DNA of 64,000 nt from Clostridia bacterium (GTDB lineage: Bacteria; Bacillota; Clostridia; Acetivibrionales; DSM-2933), in NCBI GenBank assembly GCA_026416815.1, contig JAOAEJ010000001.1, forward strand, positions 1 to 64,000, given 5' to 3'. Below, in pieces: positions 1 to 9,966 of the stretch; position 1 is the stretch's first letter; each line of letters starts with the position of its first letter. Made by a program: the position numbers and the translations under genes. Below the pieces are notes generated by a model. The model was given only the letters and a program-made list of their open reading frames with translations, ran no database searches and was not told the origin of the DNA.

Positions 1-72
1 AGTTACACTACGTCCTTGTTCCAGCACAAGACGGATCGCTTGTTCTTTAAAACTACTATCATAACGTTTCAT
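1..72 (-). CDS. IS3-family transposase OrfA, N-terminus only
   Basis: The first 24 codons read MKRYDSSFKEQAIRLVLEQG and then RSVT, the typical start of the helix-turn-helix OrfA protein (transposase_8 type) of IS3-family elements, which binds the IS ends and is joined to the DDE OrfB by frameshifting. A good ribosome site (GGAGGTG) lies 6 bases before the ATG at 70-72. The rest is outside the window, so whether the gene is intact is unknown. Confidence 0.75.
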   Translation of the reverse strand, partial: MKRYDSSFKEQAIRLVLEQGRSVT

Positions 73-140
73 GATGGGCACCTCCAACTGGTTTTATTAT
101 ACCAGCCATTCGGTGTGTCCATCAAATCGGGGTAAGATCA
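1..140 (-). mobile_element. End of an IS3-family insertion sequence (truncated by window edge)
   Basis: The terminal bases, read on the minus strand from position 140, start TGATCTTACCCCGATTTGAT and run on to GGACACACC, which resembles the TGA...CCCC...GGACA ends of IS3-family elements. A transposase start codon follows 68 bases inside. The element continues beyond position 1, so its other end and any target duplication cannot be seen. Confidence 0.75.
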
Positions 141-194
141 CTTTATACATAATCTCTATACACAAAATAGAATCACAACAAAAGATGGATTGCA

Positions 195-344
195 ATGGAT
201 AAGCTAAATAAAAAGATGAGGGCAGTGTTTAAGATGGTAGTGGATATAGAAAACGGAGTAGATTATACTAAGGTTTCTGACCTAATAAATACTGAGTTCT
301 ATGAACTCGAAGGTTGTGTTCTTCTCAATCCATTAATGACTTAG
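195..344 (+). CDS. Small ORF, unknown (49 aa)
   Basis: A 49-codon ORF from ATG to TAG just outside the insertion sequence, with no clear ribosome site. The predicted product is mixed in charge with no signal peptide or recognisable motif. It may be a fragment of a gene interrupted by the IS, or chance. The rest of 141-523 holds only a 7-bp-arm hairpin near 361-392 (GGTGATG/CATCACC). Confidence 0.2.
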   Translation: MDKLNKKMRAVFKMVVDIENGVDYTKVSDLINTEFYELEGCVLLNPLMT

Positions 345-523
345 TAGGTTACAGGTTTCAGGTGATGTGACCTTTCTATCTACCCATCACCGAAAAACTC
401 CATTATTATGTCTAATTAATCAAGGTAAGGTTACAGCTTAAAACAAAGACAAACCGTAGGGAAACTCGTAGGAAGCACTCCCTGGGGAAAACTACTGCAT
501 AACAAAAATATTTCTCGCTACAA

Positions 524-1165
524 CTACCCAATAAAACTATGCAGCGTTGAAAGATCCTTTTTATTTATCTCACAAATCTCAACCCCGTACTCAAAAAGGT
601 CGCTCAGTTCACTTTTCCTTACAACTACCCCTTTAAAGCTCACTTTTCTGGATTGATCCAGTATCAGGGTTACATCAACTATATCCTTTAGAGATACATC
701 CAGGTGGGAGTTGAATTTTACACCACCAAGGCTGATATTTTTAACCACAGCGAATACTTCTTCGGAAGAGCCGGGGGCTTTAACGCCGGCTATCATACTC
801 ACATAAAACCTTTCATACTTCCTGAGGTTTTTACGGTCTTCAACTTTTTTAATTTTGATAGAAACTTCAATAGGGCTAAGGGTTTCCAATAATGAAATTT
901 CACCGCTAATTACATACATATCATTTTCAGTCATAAAATTAAGTACGACGGGGTCAGTAGTGGATAAAAAGCATCCATCAAAACTATCCGTCAATAATAG
1001 GGTAATTTCGCCGTCGCTGATGTCCAGTACAGTAGCATTAATGAAATCAAACATATTGAAGTGCTTGAGTTCAATATGGTCACCCTTCTTAATTAGTTTT
1101 GAAGGTTTAATATTAGAAAATAAATTAAGAAGGCTCCTAGACTCATCGAGATTATAGCTGCCCAT
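524..1165 (-). CDS. PilZ-domain c-di-GMP receptor protein (YcgR-like)
   Basis: A 213-residue cytosolic protein. The C-terminal half is a PilZ domain: the basic motif RKNLRKYERF at about residues 112-121 supplies the RxxxR arginines and NISLGG at about 143-148 is the (D/N)xSxxG motif, the two parts that bind cyclic di-GMP. The N-terminal half is a beta-rich YcgR-N-like region. The family couples c-di-GMP to flagella, pili or exopolysaccharide. It is divergent from the prepilin peptidase gene 394 bp away, near the first pilM, so a role in pilus control is a reasonable inference. Start supported by GGGGG upstream of ATG. Family assignment is firm; the partner is unknown. Confidence 0.85.
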   Translation of the reverse strand: MGSYNLDESRSLLNLFSNIKPSKLIKKGDHIELKHFNMFDFINATVLDISDGEITLLLTDSFDGCFLSTTDPVVLNFMTENDMYVISGEISLLETLSPIEVSIKIKKVEDRKNLRKYERFYVSMIAGVKAPGSSEEVFAVVKNISLGGVKFNSHLDVSLKDIVDVTLILDQSRKVSFKGVVVRKSELSDLFEYGVEICEINKKDLSTLHSFIG

Positions 1166-1559
1166 AAAAAATATACCCCCTGAAACTATACTACTCCAAA
1201 TATAATAACATATGTTTTATACAAAAAAGATATTATCTGTAGTTTATAGTGAATATTATACATCAATTATTGAGCAATTTCTCCTAGTAAATAAAGAAAA
1301 ATTTTATAGACATTAAAGGTCTGACAAATTGTATATTATATCCTTGATATTACTGATAAAAACTTATAATAAATTGAACAAACAAGTCATGATTTGTTTG
1401 GATAGATATTGTAAGAATACCGGCATTTTTGATATTATATTAGTTATTATGCTAGAAATAGGTTTTAGTGCCAATTAAAGCCCTTAGCTACCCCTATAGC
1501 ATTGGAGAGCCGGAAATAGTTATATTGTGACCATATATTGAAGCACTTGGAGGTAATAG
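1166..1559. other. Divergent intergenic region, no gene seen
   Basis: AT-rich spacer between the divergent PilZ and prepilin peptidase genes. It should carry both promoters, but no convincing -35/-10 pair, riboswitch or conserved hairpin could be picked out by eye. No c-di-GMP riboswitch core was recognised. Confidence 0.5.
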
Positions 1560-2186
1560 ATGGAACTTTTTTTTGTTGTTTTAGCTGGAATAATGGCAGG
1601 TAGTATGGTGAACTTATACGTCAATAATGCTGATAAAACGAAGCCCTACCATAAATGGTACCTTGGGCTTTACTACAGAAACATAAAATATATAGCAGTT
1701 GAAGTAGTACTGGCTACTATTTTGGTACTACTTTACACTAACTTTGGTTTTACGATCCAGTTTGCAAGCTATGCTATATTGAGCTCCATACTTGCAGCAG
1801 CAAGCGTAAAAGACCTGCAAAGCAAAAGTATTCCAAACGAGATAATAATCTTTAGCATTGCGACCGGTTTGGTAACATCTGCATTGCATATGTCAATATC
1901 CGCTCTTATTAATTCTATTATTGGCTTTATTGTTATAGGTGTTGCTCTCGGAATTCTCTCCTTTATAACAAAGGGGGGAGTCGGTATGGGAGATGTCAAA
2001 TTAGCCGCGTGTGTAGGTATATTTTTAGGGTTATCCCAAACAATATCGGCAGTGGTCCTTGCTACCATGCTTAGCGGGTTAATAGGAATAGTGCTGCTAA
2101 TAGCACGGGTATACGACCGTAAAAGTACTATACCCTTTGCTCCTTTCATTCTGACAGGGACTGTTATGGCTATTTTGTGGTTTTAG
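1560..2186 (+). CDS. pilD: Type IV prepilin peptidase (A24 aspartyl protease)
   Basis: A polytopic membrane protein of 208 residues that cleaves the leader of type IV prepilins. The two catalytic aspartates of the family are visible: D85 in KDLQSKSIPNE and D145 in the GMGDVK motif (GxGD). At least six hydrophobic segments are present. The N-terminal zinc/methyltransferase-type domain of the Gram-negative PilD is largely missing, so it is a short form that may cleave but not N-methylate. It probably processes the pilins encoded at 21.3-29.1 kb. A strong ribosome site (GGAGG) precedes the ATG. Confidence 0.88.
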   Translation: MELFFVVLAGIMAGSMVNLYVNNADKTKPYHKWYLGLYYRNIKYIAVEVVLATILVLLYTNFGFTIQFASYAILSSILAAASVKDLQSKSIPNEIIIFSIATGLVTSALHMSISALINSIIGFIVIGVALGILSFITKGGVGMGDVKLAACVGIFLGLSQTISAVVLATMLSGLIGIVLLIARVYDRKSTIPFAPFILTGTVMAILWF

Positions 2187-2240
2187 GTTAAATTATCTAT
2201 AAATGATATATAAGTAAATAAGTTTGATAAGAGACTTCTG

Positions 2241-2272
2241 AAAAAATACTGCATAGATTTGCAGTGTTTTTT
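2241..2272 (+). terminator. Rho-independent terminator after prepilin peptidase
   Basis: Inverted repeat AAAAAATACTGCA / TGCAGTGTTTTTT with one mismatch and a short loop, followed by a T-rich stretch, 55 bp after the stop codon. Confidence 0.65.
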
Positions 2273-2441
2273 AGTTTACTGGTAAAATAAAAGTAAACTT
2301 TAAAAAAAATCAAGGAAATGCCTAACAATTCCATACTAAAATATGGTATAATATAAATAATAGAAACTATATAATTAGTATCATAGATAATGCCGGTAGT
2401 TGCCGTGTATAGAGCATAAAGAAGAACGGTAATAAACTGTG

Positions 2442-2548
2442 CTAGTGCCTTGTAACAGAATTCGTTTGCAGCAGCAAGGCACAACAATCAAGTAAGTGCA
2501 TTTTTAACATTAGAATCAATAGAAATTTGTAATGTTAAAAAGCACTAG
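2442..2548 (+). repeat. 107-bp palindromic-ended repeat, copy 1 (inverted relative to copy 2)
   Basis: Begins CTAGTGC and ends GCACTAG. Its reverse complement matches 31792-31898 over all 107 bp with five mismatches. Two internal hairpins are present: GTGCCTTG/CAAGGCAC, and a longer one whose arms contain TTTTTAACATT and AATGTTAAAAA. It encodes no protein. The form (short, palindromic ends, internal hairpins, more than one copy) is that of a MITE-like element. Confidence 0.85.
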
Positions 2549-2570
2549 GTAAGTGAAAGGGAGTATTACT

Positions 2571-2648
2571 ATGAAAGTATCAGCTTTTTCATCAAGTCGG
2601 AATACTAACCCGGAGAGTTTTCTAACCAATCATTATTTTCTTCCGTAA
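2571..2648 (+). CDS. Very short ORF or leader peptide (25 aa)
   Basis: ATG at 2571 preceded by a good ribosome site (AAGGGAG, 7 bases before) and ending at TAA after 25 codons, rich in Ser and Asn. It begins 22 bp after the 107-bp repeat and ends 132 bp before pilM. It could be a leader peptide or chance; nothing else supports it. The rest of 2187-2780 has a terminator, the repeat and no other gene. Confidence 0.2.
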   Translation: MKVSAFSSSRNTNPESFLTNHYFLP

Positions 2649-2780
2649 GTAAATATGCACTTTTACACCCTGATGGTATCAAAATAGACTGCTTGCTGTG
2701 CTAACTGACGACTTGAAGCTTAGGGTGCTCATGCAGACTTTATAACTGGAAGGTTAATAATGAATATGGGAGGGATTTAT

Positions 2781-3785
2781 ATGTTCGGGGATAAGATTCT
2801 GGGATTGGACATTGGTTCGGTAAATACCAGACTTGCGCTGCTTAATCCCGGCAAGAAAAATGAGATATTAAACATTGTTACCATATCAACGCCTCCGGGA
2901 AGCGTAAGCGAAGGAAGGATATTAAATGTACAACGGGTATCGTCTGCAATAAAAAATGTAGTCAAAGAGAAAAAAATTAATGCTAAGAAACTTGCTGTAT
3001 GCGTTAATTCTCCGCAAGCTTCGGTCAGGGATTTTAAACTCCCTGCATTGGATGAAGTTCAAATTCGCAGCGCACTAGAATTTGAATTGTCGCAGATGTT
3101 TCCTAATATTTCTCAGAACTACTCTATCGGTTTCAAAATATATGAACGAAAGAAAGATTCGGTATATGGGATTGCAACGCTTTGCCCAAAAAAGATTATT
3201 GAGGACTACACACTACTGGCAAGCAGCATAGGTATACCTCTCAGATACATAGATGTCAGTGCAAACTGTATAACAAAGGCGTATAACAATTTTGTTTCTC
3301 TGGACGGAACCGAGGAAGCAGCGATGGTGGTAGATATCGGTTTTGATAGTTCCCAGGTCAATGTGCTGATTGACCGAAAACTGGTGCTAAGCAGTAAGGC
3401 GCCGGGAGCTGGTTTTAAAGTCTCGAATCAGAATGACACTAGTTTTGGTTCCAATGTGTACGCTGTAAAATCTATAAAAAAAGCTCACGATAACAGGAGT
3501 AATAATTTTGAGACCGCAAGCGAAAATGTAAAAAACAGCTATGAGCGTCTGACAGTACAGATAAAGCAGACTTTGGATTTCTACACCTTTAACAAATTTA
3601 GAGGCCGAATAAGGCAAATACTACTTGCAGGGGATGGAAGCGTTATTCCCGGTGCCGATAAGTATTTTCGAGGTATGCTAGATATGCCGGTTTCGGTAAT
3701 AAAGCCTATAAATAGAAATCTTATAGAAGAGAATGATTTTGCATGCTTTATGCCTGCTATAGGAGCTGCGTTGAGAGAAGACTAA
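2781..3785 (+). CDS. pilM: Type IV pilus assembly protein PilM (first copy)
   Basis: An actin-like ATPase-fold protein (334 aa) that in type IV pilus systems sits on the cytoplasmic side of the PilN/PilO platform. The phosphate-1 motif GLDIGSVNTRLAL is at the N-terminus and the second phosphate motif VVDIGFDSSQVNV is near the middle. The start was placed at ATG 2781 because GGGAGGG lies 7 bases before it; an upstream ATG at 2760 with its own GGAAGG would add 7 residues. It is a second PilM: another lies with pilN and pilO at 22.0 kb, whereas this copy stands alone without pilN/O. It may have a specialised or older role. Confidence 0.85.
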   Translation: MFGDKILGLDIGSVNTRLALLNPGKKNEILNIVTISTPPGSVSEGRILNVQRVSSAIKNVVKEKKINAKKLAVCVNSPQASVRDFKLPALDEVQIRSALEFELSQMFPNISQNYSIGFKIYERKKDSVYGIATLCPKKIIEDYTLLASSIGIPLRYIDVSANCITKAYNNFVSLDGTEEAAMVVDIGFDSSQVNVLIDRKLVLSSKAPGAGFKVSNQNDTSFGSNVYAVKSIKKAHDNRSNNFETASENVKNSYERLTVQIKQTLDFYTFNKFRGRIRQILLAGDGSVIPGADKYFRGMLDMPVSVIKPINRNLIEENDFACFMPAIGAALRED

Positions 3786-4057
3786 CACAATCACAGATAA
3801 TGAATAAGCTAAAGTAATATAATGCACTATATTATGGAGCTTAATGGTAAGTATACATGAATATACAGTGTTTAAAAGGCACATGGGTCTGTTTAGCCCC
3901 AGTGCTTTTATTATTTAACCAGCAATTTATTTTGACATTCATAATCGTTTAAATTAAAATAGTAATGATGTACTTACAGATAGTTCGGGGTGTTACCTAT
4001 TATACACGTAGTAAAGTTTGAAGTTGTTTTTGTTACCATACAGGAGTTGGCAAATAT

Positions 4058-4354
4058 ATGAATTCGAAAATAAAAGATGAATTGACAGATAGATTGTTTG
4101 AAGCTATTTTGCTTTTAAAAACTACCGATGATTGTTATAATTTCTTTGAGGATATTTGTACCATCTCTGAGATTAAGGCCCTTGCACAGAGACTTGAGGT
4201 TGCAAGAATGCTCAGAAATGGGCAGACTTATACCGAAATAAGTGAAAAAACCGGTGCAAGTACAGCAACAATAAGCAGGGTTAACAGGTCCTTGATGTAT
4301 GGCGCCGATGGATATAAAATGGTTTTGGATAGACTTGATGAGAAGGAAAAGTAA
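4058..4354 (+). CDS. YerC/YecD family TrpR-like DNA-binding protein
   Basis: A 98-residue protein with a TrpR-type helix-turn-helix: the segment from RMLRNGQTYTEISEKTGAS to TATISRVNRSL at about residues 50-80 is the characteristic YerC/YecD motif. The family is widespread in Firmicutes, thought to be a transcription regulator; its ligand and targets are not established. It is monocistronic here, between pilM and an exported hypothetical. Family is certain, function open. Confidence 0.85.
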   Translation: MNSKIKDELTDRLFEAILLLKTTDDCYNFFEDICTISEIKALAQRLEVARMLRNGQTYTEISEKTGASTATISRVNRSLMYGADGYKMVLDRLDEKEK

Positions 4355-4507
4355 GGATTGCATACAATGGGTATTGTATTTATAATATAGAACATAATTG
4401 CCATAATATAATAACTATATTGATAATATTTTCAAAATTAGTTATTATATTATGTATAGATAAAATAATACGCAATATCAAAGCTAACTTTTTAAAGGAA
4501 GGTAGAA

Positions 4508-4906
4508 ATGCTTAAAAAGCTTTTTATTAGTTTACTAATTTTATCTGCTTTGGCTTCCGACGGAGCTATAAATTTGCCCGGCAATATTTCTGAGCTTTAT
4601 ATAAGCCTAGGTAATATTTTAGCCTTGCCTGAAGAACATGCTGAGCTTATAGAACAGCTCCAGAGTATGGAAAATGAAAATGCATTAGTTAATAATGCAT
4701 TTCAGTATAATGCCTTTAAATTGTCGGCAAATAGTATTAATAAGCTAAAAACAAAGTCAGTACCTTTGAGTTTTAGCTTTAATAGTGGCGAAAAATTTTA
4801 TTTGGCATGTTCAAATATTAATCCAATATCAATTTCCTTATATAAATCAGAAAAGGAAATTATCATCAAAAAATCCGATTCATCTCCACCGTATTTCACC
4901 ATTTAA
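4508..4906 (+). CDS. Small exported protein, unknown function
   Basis: A 132-residue protein not recognised as a known family. Residues 1-20 look like a signal peptide (MLKK, then a hydrophobic run to about residue 17, then Ala-Ser-Asp). The mature part is polar, Asn/Ser-rich and weakly amphipathic, with no Cys pair or catalytic motif. A good ribosome site (AAAGGAAGG) precedes the ATG. AT-rich composition is somewhat above the neighbours. It could be a small cell-surface or spore-related protein; no function is inferred. Confidence 0.55.
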   Translation: MLKKLFISLLILSALASDGAINLPGNISELYISLGNILALPEEHAELIEQLQSMENENALVNNAFQYNAFKLSANSINKLKTKSVPLSFSFNSGEKFYLACSNINPISISLYKSEKEIIIKKSDSSPPYFTI

Positions 4907-4956
4907 GTCTGTATATTCCTGTATTATTAAACCAAAACTTTAGGATATAAAGCTGT

Positions 4957-4987
4957 TTATAGATAGTTTTGAGTAAACTATCTATAA
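4957..4987. repeat. Perfect 13-bp-arm palindrome (short member of the AGATA repeat family)
   Basis: TTATAGATAGTTT, loop TGAGT, AAACTATCTATAA. The arms resemble the outer ends of the repeats at 14284-14389 and 50630-50729 and the hairpin at 37063-37094. It lies between the exported hypothetical gene and the DUF5317 gene and could act as a transcript-end hairpin. Confidence 0.6.
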
Positions 4988-5021
4988 GAGAAACGCCTCA
5001 TACTAAGAAAAGGAATGGAAG

Positions 5022-5630
5022 GTGAGGTTGGTGCTGTATATTATTGCAGTGGTCCTCGGTGCTATTATCGGATTGACTGCCGGAGGTAAGCCATCCAACT
5101 TATATAATATCAGGTTTGAAAGGAAAGGCTTTATTCTAGCGGCTTTTGCAATCCAAATTATTGCTCAGGTAATGAGTGTAAAGGGTATAGAATTTGTAAT
5201 AACTTATAGTTATATAGTTTATGGCGTAGTATTCTGCCTTGCGTTAGTTGGATTTTGGCATAACAGACATTATACCGGTGTATTGGTAGTTGGTGTAGGG
5301 TGTATAATGAATGCTGCTGTAATGCTGGCTAACGGTGGGAAGATGCCTGTAAGCTATGAGGCACTGGCAAAAACAAACATGGCCCATACAGCGGAATTTC
5401 TCAAAGCCTCAGGAAATGGAAAGCATATGCTTGCCGGAGACAACGTAAACTTAGAGTTTTTATCCGATATAATCCCATTGCCGCAGTTTTTGGGTATGGG
5501 AATGAATGTTGTAAGTCTGGGAGATTTGATGGTAACGTTAGGTATACTTGTGCTTGTTGCTGAATTTATAGCAGCTAAAAGCTTTAGGCCTTCAATAAAT
5601 AGCGGGAAGTTTAGCGTTTTTAGAGCATAG
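5022..5630 (+). CDS. DUF5317 family membrane protein
   Basis: A 202-residue protein with about five hydrophobic segments (near residues 3-20, 38-56, 64-80, 88-108, 168-190). The N-terminal GxxxG-rich segment with TAGGKPSNL, the internal NAAVMLANGGKMPVS and a GMGMN-type segment fit the uncharacterised DUF5317 family of Clostridia membrane proteins. The function is unknown. The start is GTG 5022; GTG 5031 is also possible, since GGAAGG lies 8 bases before it. It is followed 42 bp later by secA. Confidence 0.7.
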   Translation: MRLVLYIIAVVLGAIIGLTAGGKPSNLYNIRFERKGFILAAFAIQIIAQVMSVKGIEFVITYSYIVYGVVFCLALVGFWHNRHYTGVLVVGVGCIMNAAVMLANGGKMPVSYEALAKTNMAHTAEFLKASGNGKHMLAGDNVNLEFLSDIIPLPQFLGMGMNVVSLGDLMVTLGILVLVAEFIAAKSFRPSINSGKFSVFRA

Positions 5631-5672
5631 ATGATTTTTATAAAGTTGACATAATAAACGGAGGTTAAGATA

Positions 5673-8411
5673 ATGAAAAAAATTATTGAAAGAATTATTG
5701 GAAGCTATAGTGACAGAGAATTAAAAAGAATAGTGCCCATTATTGATAAAATAGAGAGTCTGGAACCACAAATAAAATCCTTAAGTGACGAAGCGCTTAA
5801 AGGAAAAACTGCCGAGTTCAAACAGAGACTTGCAAATGGCGAAACACTTGACGACATACTTCCGGAGGCCTTTGCTGTTGTGAGGGAAGCTTCCTGGAGA
5901 GTGCTCGGTATGAGACACTTCAGGGTTCAGTTAATAGGTGGCTTGGTATTACACCAGGGTAGAATATCCGAAATGAAAACCGGTGAAGGTAAAACTTTGG
6001 TGGCTACTCTGCCGGTATATTTAAATGCCCTTGCAGGTAAAGGCGTACATGTAGTTACAGTAAATGACTACCTTGCAAAGCGTGACAGCGAGTGGATGGG
6101 TAAAATATACACATTCCTTGGGCTTACAGTAGGTCTTATAGTGCATGATATGGAAAATGAAGACAGACGTAAAGCATACAATTGCGATATTACCTATGCT
6201 ACAAACAATGAGCTAGGCTTTGATTACCTTAGAGACAACATGGTTATTTATAAAGAAGATATGGTGCAAAGAGACTTGCATTATGCCATCGTGGACGAAG
6301 TGGACAGCATTCTCATAGACGAGGCAAGGACTCCTCTTATTATCTCTGGAGTAGGAGACAAGTCTACAGACCTCTATAAGAAAGCAGATAACTTTGTAAA
6401 AGGGTTAAAGGTTAAATACTTTGTAAGGGTAGATGATAAGCAGCACAACGACGACCTTGATGAAGATTATATTGTAGATGAAAAGGCTCATACTGCTGTG
6501 TTGACAGCTAAAGGTGTTAAAAGGGCCGAGAAATACTTTGGTATAGAAAACCTTTCGGACCCTGAGAATTTAACACTGTCACATCATATCAACCAAGCTA
6601 TAAAGGCTCACGGTCTGATGAAAAATGATAAGGACTACGTCGTTAAAGACGGTGAGGTAATTATTATTGACGAATTTACAGGACGTATGATGTACGGTAG
6701 ACGTTACAGCGACGGACTACATCAGGCAATAGAAGCAAAAGAAGGGGTAAAGGTAGAAAGGGAAAGCAAAACCTTAGCTACTATAACCTTCCAGAATTAC
6801 TTCAGGATGTACAGTAAGCTTTCGGGTATGACAGGTACTGCTCAGACAGAAGAGCAGGAGTTCAACACCATTTACAAGCTGGATGTAATAATTATACCTA
6901 CAAATAAAGAAATGCAGAGGAAGGATCACTCCGACTGCGTATACAAAAACGAAGTTGGAAAATTCAATGCAGTTATAAATGAGGTAGTAGAGTGTCACAA
7001 AAAAGGACAGCCGGTGCTTATAGGTACTATCTCCATCGAAAGGTCAGAACTTTTAAGTTCTATGCTAAAGAGACGGGGAGTTCCTCACCAGGTATTGAAT
7101 GCCAAGTATCATGATAAGGAAGCGGAGATAGTTGCTCAGGCAGGTAAGCTTGGGGCTGTAACCATAGCGACCAACATGGCCGGTCGTGGTACCGACATTG
7201 TGCTTGGCGGTAATGCAGAGTTTATGTCAAAGCAGGAAATGAGGAAATTAGGTTACTCTGAGGAGCTTATCAGTGCTTCTACAAGCTTTAACGATACAAC
7301 CGATGAAGCTATAATAGAGGCGAGAAAAAAATATAGAGAACTGCATGATAAGTTTAAGGTGATTACCAATGCCGAACGCGATAAGGTAGTAGAGGCAGGG
7401 GGACTTCATATAATAGGTACCGAAAGGCATGAGTCCAGACGTATAGACAATCAGCTTAGAGGTCGTTCAGGACGTCAGGGGGACATGGGTTCGTCGAGAT
7501 TTTATATCTCTTTGGAAGACGACCTGATGAGGCTTTTTGGATCGGAGCGACTTACATCCATTGTAAATGCTCTTGGGCTAGAAGATGATCAACCTATTGA
7601 GCACAGGATGCTTACTAATGCCATAGAGAATGCCCAGAAGAAGGTTGAAGGGAAAAACTTTGACATCAGAAAGCACGTTTTGCAGTATGATGATGTAATG
7701 AACAAGCAAAGGGAAGTTATATACGCCCAGAGAAGAAAAGTATTAAATGGCGAAAACCTGAGAGATAACTTTGCTAAGATGATGGAAGGAATCGTAGACG
7801 GAATAATTGCCTCCTACTGCAGCGAAAGTCCTATACCCGATTACTGGGATTGGGAAGGCATAGTCGCATATGCTGAAAGTGTCTTCGTACCTCAAGGAAT
7901 GTTGAGCATAAGCAGAGAGGAAATGGAGACAATTACAAAAGAAGACCTGAAGGAAAAAATGCTTGATATAGCGTTAAAACTGTATGAGGAAAAAGAGAAT
8001 GAGTTTGGTCCTGAGCTTATACGTGAATTCGAAAGAGTCGTACTTCTCAGGGTGGTTGACGAGAAGTGGATGGATCACATAGATGCCATGGATCAATTAA
8101 GATATGGAATAGGGTTAAGGGCATATGCTCAGAGAGATCCTGTTGTAGAGTATAAATTTGAAGGCTATCAGATGTTTGAGGAAATGATTAAAAGCATACA
8201 AGAAGACTCTGTCAAGATACTGCTTAGGTCTCACCTTGACCGTGAGCATGCACCTCAACGTGAGAAGGTAGCTGAGCCTGTTCAGGCAACTCACGGAAGT
8301 GCGGGTGACCAGCCGAAAAAACCTGTAGTTAAGAATGATAAGGTAGGCCGTAATGATGTATGTACTTGCGGAAGCGGTAAAAAATACAAGAAATGCTGTG
8401 GAGCTAATTAA
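5673..8411 (+). CDS. secA: Preprotein translocase ATPase SecA
   Basis: The 912-residue motor of the Sec export pathway, driving preproteins through SecYEG. The Walker A motif [14 protein letters not shown] is at about residues 101-114, the DEAD-type [15 protein letters not shown] at about 208-222, the helicase C-terminal motif [10 protein letters not shown] near 505-515 and RGRSGRQGD near 595. The C-terminus has the SEC-C zinc motif [13 protein letters not shown] that contacts SecB or ribosomes. Length is normal for a Firmicutes SecA. GGAGG lies 7-10 bases before ATG. It is followed by a palindromic repeat that likely ends the transcript. Confidence 0.98.
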   Translation: MKKIIERIIGSYSDRELKRIVPIIDKIESLEPQIKSLSDEALKGKTAEFKQRLANGETLDDILPEAFAVVREASWRVLGMRHFRVQLIGGLVLHQGRISEMKTGEGKTLVATLPVYLNALAGKGVHVVTVNDYLAKRDSEWMGKIYTFLGLTVGLIVHDMENEDRRKAYNCDITYATNNELGFDYLRDNMVIYKEDMVQRDLHYAIVDEVDSILIDEARTPLIISGVGDKSTDLYKKADNFVKGLKVKYFVRVDDKQHNDDLDEDYIVDEKAHTAVLTAKGVKRAEKYFGIENLSDPENLTLSHHINQAIKAHGLMKNDKDYVVKDGEVIIIDEFTGRMMYGRRYSDGLHQAIEAKEGVKVERESKTLATITFQNYFRMYSKLSGMTGTAQTEEQEFNTIYKLDVIIIPTNKEMQRKDHSDCVYKNEVGKFNAVINEVVECHKKGQPVLIGTISIERSELLSSMLKRRGVPHQVLNAKYHDKEAEIVAQAGKLGAVTIATNMAGRGTDIVLGGNAEFMSKQEMRKLGYSEELISASTSFNDTTDEAIIEARKKYRELHDKFKVITNAERDKVVEAGGLHIIGTERHESRRIDNQLRGRSGRQGDMGSSRFYISLEDDLMRLFGSERLTSIVNALGLEDDQPIEHRMLTNAIENAQKKVEGKNFDIRKHVLQYDDVMNKQREVIYAQRRKVLNGENLRDNFAKMMEGIVDGIIASYCSESPIPDYWDWEGIVAYAESVFVPQGMLSISREEMETITKEDLKEKMLDIALKLYEEKENEFGPELIREFERVVLLRVVDEKWMDHIDAMDQLRYGIGLRAYAQRDPVVEYKFEGYQMFEEMIKSIQEDSVKILLRSHLDREHAPQREKVAEPVQATHGSAGDQPKKPVVKNDKVGRNDVCTCGSGKKYKKCCGAN

Positions 8412-8414
8412 TAC

Positions 8415-8538
8415 TATATAAATTGCGATAATGATATTACAAGGAAAAATTTGATTATCGCAATATAACTTAAGGTAACAAATTGCAAAAAAGATTTAGT
8501 GAGAACTTCGTTGTAGATTCTTTTTTGCAATTTATATA
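8415..8538. repeat. 124-bp element with 12-bp terminal inverted repeats, containing terminator hairpins
   Basis: Starts TATATAAATTGC and ends GCAATTTATATA. Inside are two hairpins: ATTGCGATAAT/ATTATCGCAAT and AATTGCAAAAAAGA/TCTTTTTTGCAATT; the second ends in a T-run and would serve as the secA terminator. The left 24 bases recur exactly at 16147-16170, where a 36-bp solo version is found. Confidence 0.7.
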
Positions 8539-8607
8539 CTTTATTATTTTTTGAATTTGCCATAATCAAGGTAAATAACAAAGTAGTACTAATCCACAAT
8601 AATGTAA

Positions 8608-8632
8608 GGGCAGACCGATGCGTCTGCCCTAT
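8608..8632. other. Hairpin upstream of folC
   Basis: GGGCAGAC and GTCTGCCC separated by six bases, about 30 bp before the folC start. There is no T-run after it on the + strand, so it is not a typical terminator; it may stabilise the folC 5' end or be a relic. Confidence 0.45.
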
Positions 8633-8661
8633 GTATTTAAAGCAATATGGAGGTAAGATAT

Positions 8662-9966
8662 ATGCAATACGATGAAGCCCTAGACTATATACACAATACA
8701 TTGAAATTTGGAATAAAGCTGGGGTTGCATAATATAAGCACTCTGTTGGAGTTAATGGGAAATCCACATCACAAGTTAAAATATGTACATGTAGCCGGAA
8801 CAAACGGCAAAGGTTCCACTGTTGCTTTCATAAGCAATATTCTTATTGAGTCGGGATACAAGGTAGGTACTTATACATCGCCATATCTGGAACGCTTTAC
8901 CGAGAGAATGAAGATTAATAACATAGAAATCGCACAAGATGACCTTGCCAGAATAACAGGGTTTGTCAAAGAAAAGGTAGAGCTTATGGTAGAGAGAGGG
9001 GACAACCATCCTACTGAATTTGAGATAGTTACGGCTGTAGCTTTTCAGTATTTTTATGAAAGCAGCTGTGATATAGTTGTCCTGGAAGTAGGTTTAGGAG
9101 GGAGATTTGACTCCACAAATATTATAAAAACACCGTTAGTATCTGTAATTACCACTATTAGTTATGATCATATGGATAGATTGGGCAATACCCTTCCCGA
9201 GATAGCTTTTGAGAAGGCCGGTATAATTAAAGAAGGTGGGGAGGTAGTTGTTTATCCCCAAAAGAGAGAGGTAGAAGAAGTCTTTGAAGCTGCATGTAAC
9301 GAGCGTGGTGCTATACTTCATAAGGCTGATTTTAAAACCATTAATGTTATAGAGGGAAATGTAGACGGGCAAAAATTTGACTATGCTCACTATAAGGGAT
9401 TGTCCATTTCTTTACTGGGGCTGCACCAGGTGAAAAACGCTGTGGTAGCTCTAAATACTATAGAAATATTGAAAGCAAAAGGCTACAAAATTACCGAGGA
9501 GTCGCTGAGGACAGGATTAGCAAATACAAAATGGCCCGGGAGGCTGGAGGTTGTAGGCAAACAGCCTGTATTTCTTATAGATGGTGCTCATAATACTGAG
9601 GGCGCAGTAACCTTAAAAGAAACATTAGACCAATATTTCCCGGGTAAGCACAAGATTTTTATTGTTGGAGTATTGAGAGATAAGGACTACAAGTCATTAA
9701 TTGAGGCGGTAATACCGGGTTCTGAGAAGGTTATAGCCATTACACCCAATAGCGAAAGGGCGCTGCCGGCAGAAGAACTGGCAATATTTATTGGTAACTA
9801 TTGTAAAAATGTATTGGTCGGTGCTACAATTGAGGAGGCAGTGGAGAAAGCTCTAGCACTTTCATCCGGTGATGATGTTATATGTGCGTTTGGATCTTTG
9901 TATTATATAGGTGAAATCAGAGCATTACTGAAAAACAGTATAAAAGGTGATGCAGATTTCATATAG
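8662..9966 (+). CDS. folC: Bifunctional dihydrofolate/folylpolyglutamate synthase
   Basis: A cytosolic Mur-ligase-type enzyme that adds glutamate to dihydropteroate or to folates using ATP. It shows the P-loop GTNGKGST at about residues 46-53, the ABC-loop region ATP-dependent motif FEIVTAVAFQYF, VLEVGLGGRFDSTN near 142, and the C-terminal domain motif LIDGAHNTEGA near 310. At 434 aa it has the usual length. The start was moved to ATG 8662 because GGAGG lies 8 bases before it, inside a longer frame that begins at 8647. It stands as a single gene before a TPR protein. Confidence 0.93.
   Translation: MQYDEALDYIHNTLKFGIKLGLHNISTLLELMGNPHHKLKYVHVAGTNGKGSTVAFISNILIESGYKVGTYTSPYLERFTERMKINNIEIAQDDLARITGFVKEKVELMVERGDNHPTEFEIVTAVAFQYFYESSCDIVVLEVGLGGRFDSTNIIKTPLVSVITTISYDHMDRLGNTLPEIAFEKAGIIKEGGEVVVYPQKREVEEVFEAACNERGAILHKADFKTINVIEGNVDGQKFDYAHYKGLSISLLGLHQVKNAVVALNTIEILKAKGYKITEESLRTGLANTKWPGRLEVVGKQPVFLIDGAHNTEGAVTLKETLDQYFPGKHKIFIVGVLRDKDYKSLIEAVIPGSEKVIAITPNSERALPAEELAIFIGNYCKNVLVGATIEEAVEKALALSSGDDVICAFGSLYYIGEIRALLKNSIKGDADFI

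Noticed and set aside
2197..2487. 96-codon frame on the minus strand
   Set aside because: It starts inside the 107-bp repeat and covers noncoding hairpins and the terminator. The similar start at 31853 in the other copy shows it is a by-product of the repeat.
8414..8803. 129-codon minus-strand frame between secA and folC
   Set aside because: It spans the repeat and the start of folC on the opposite strand; it has no recognisable motif and no ribosome site.
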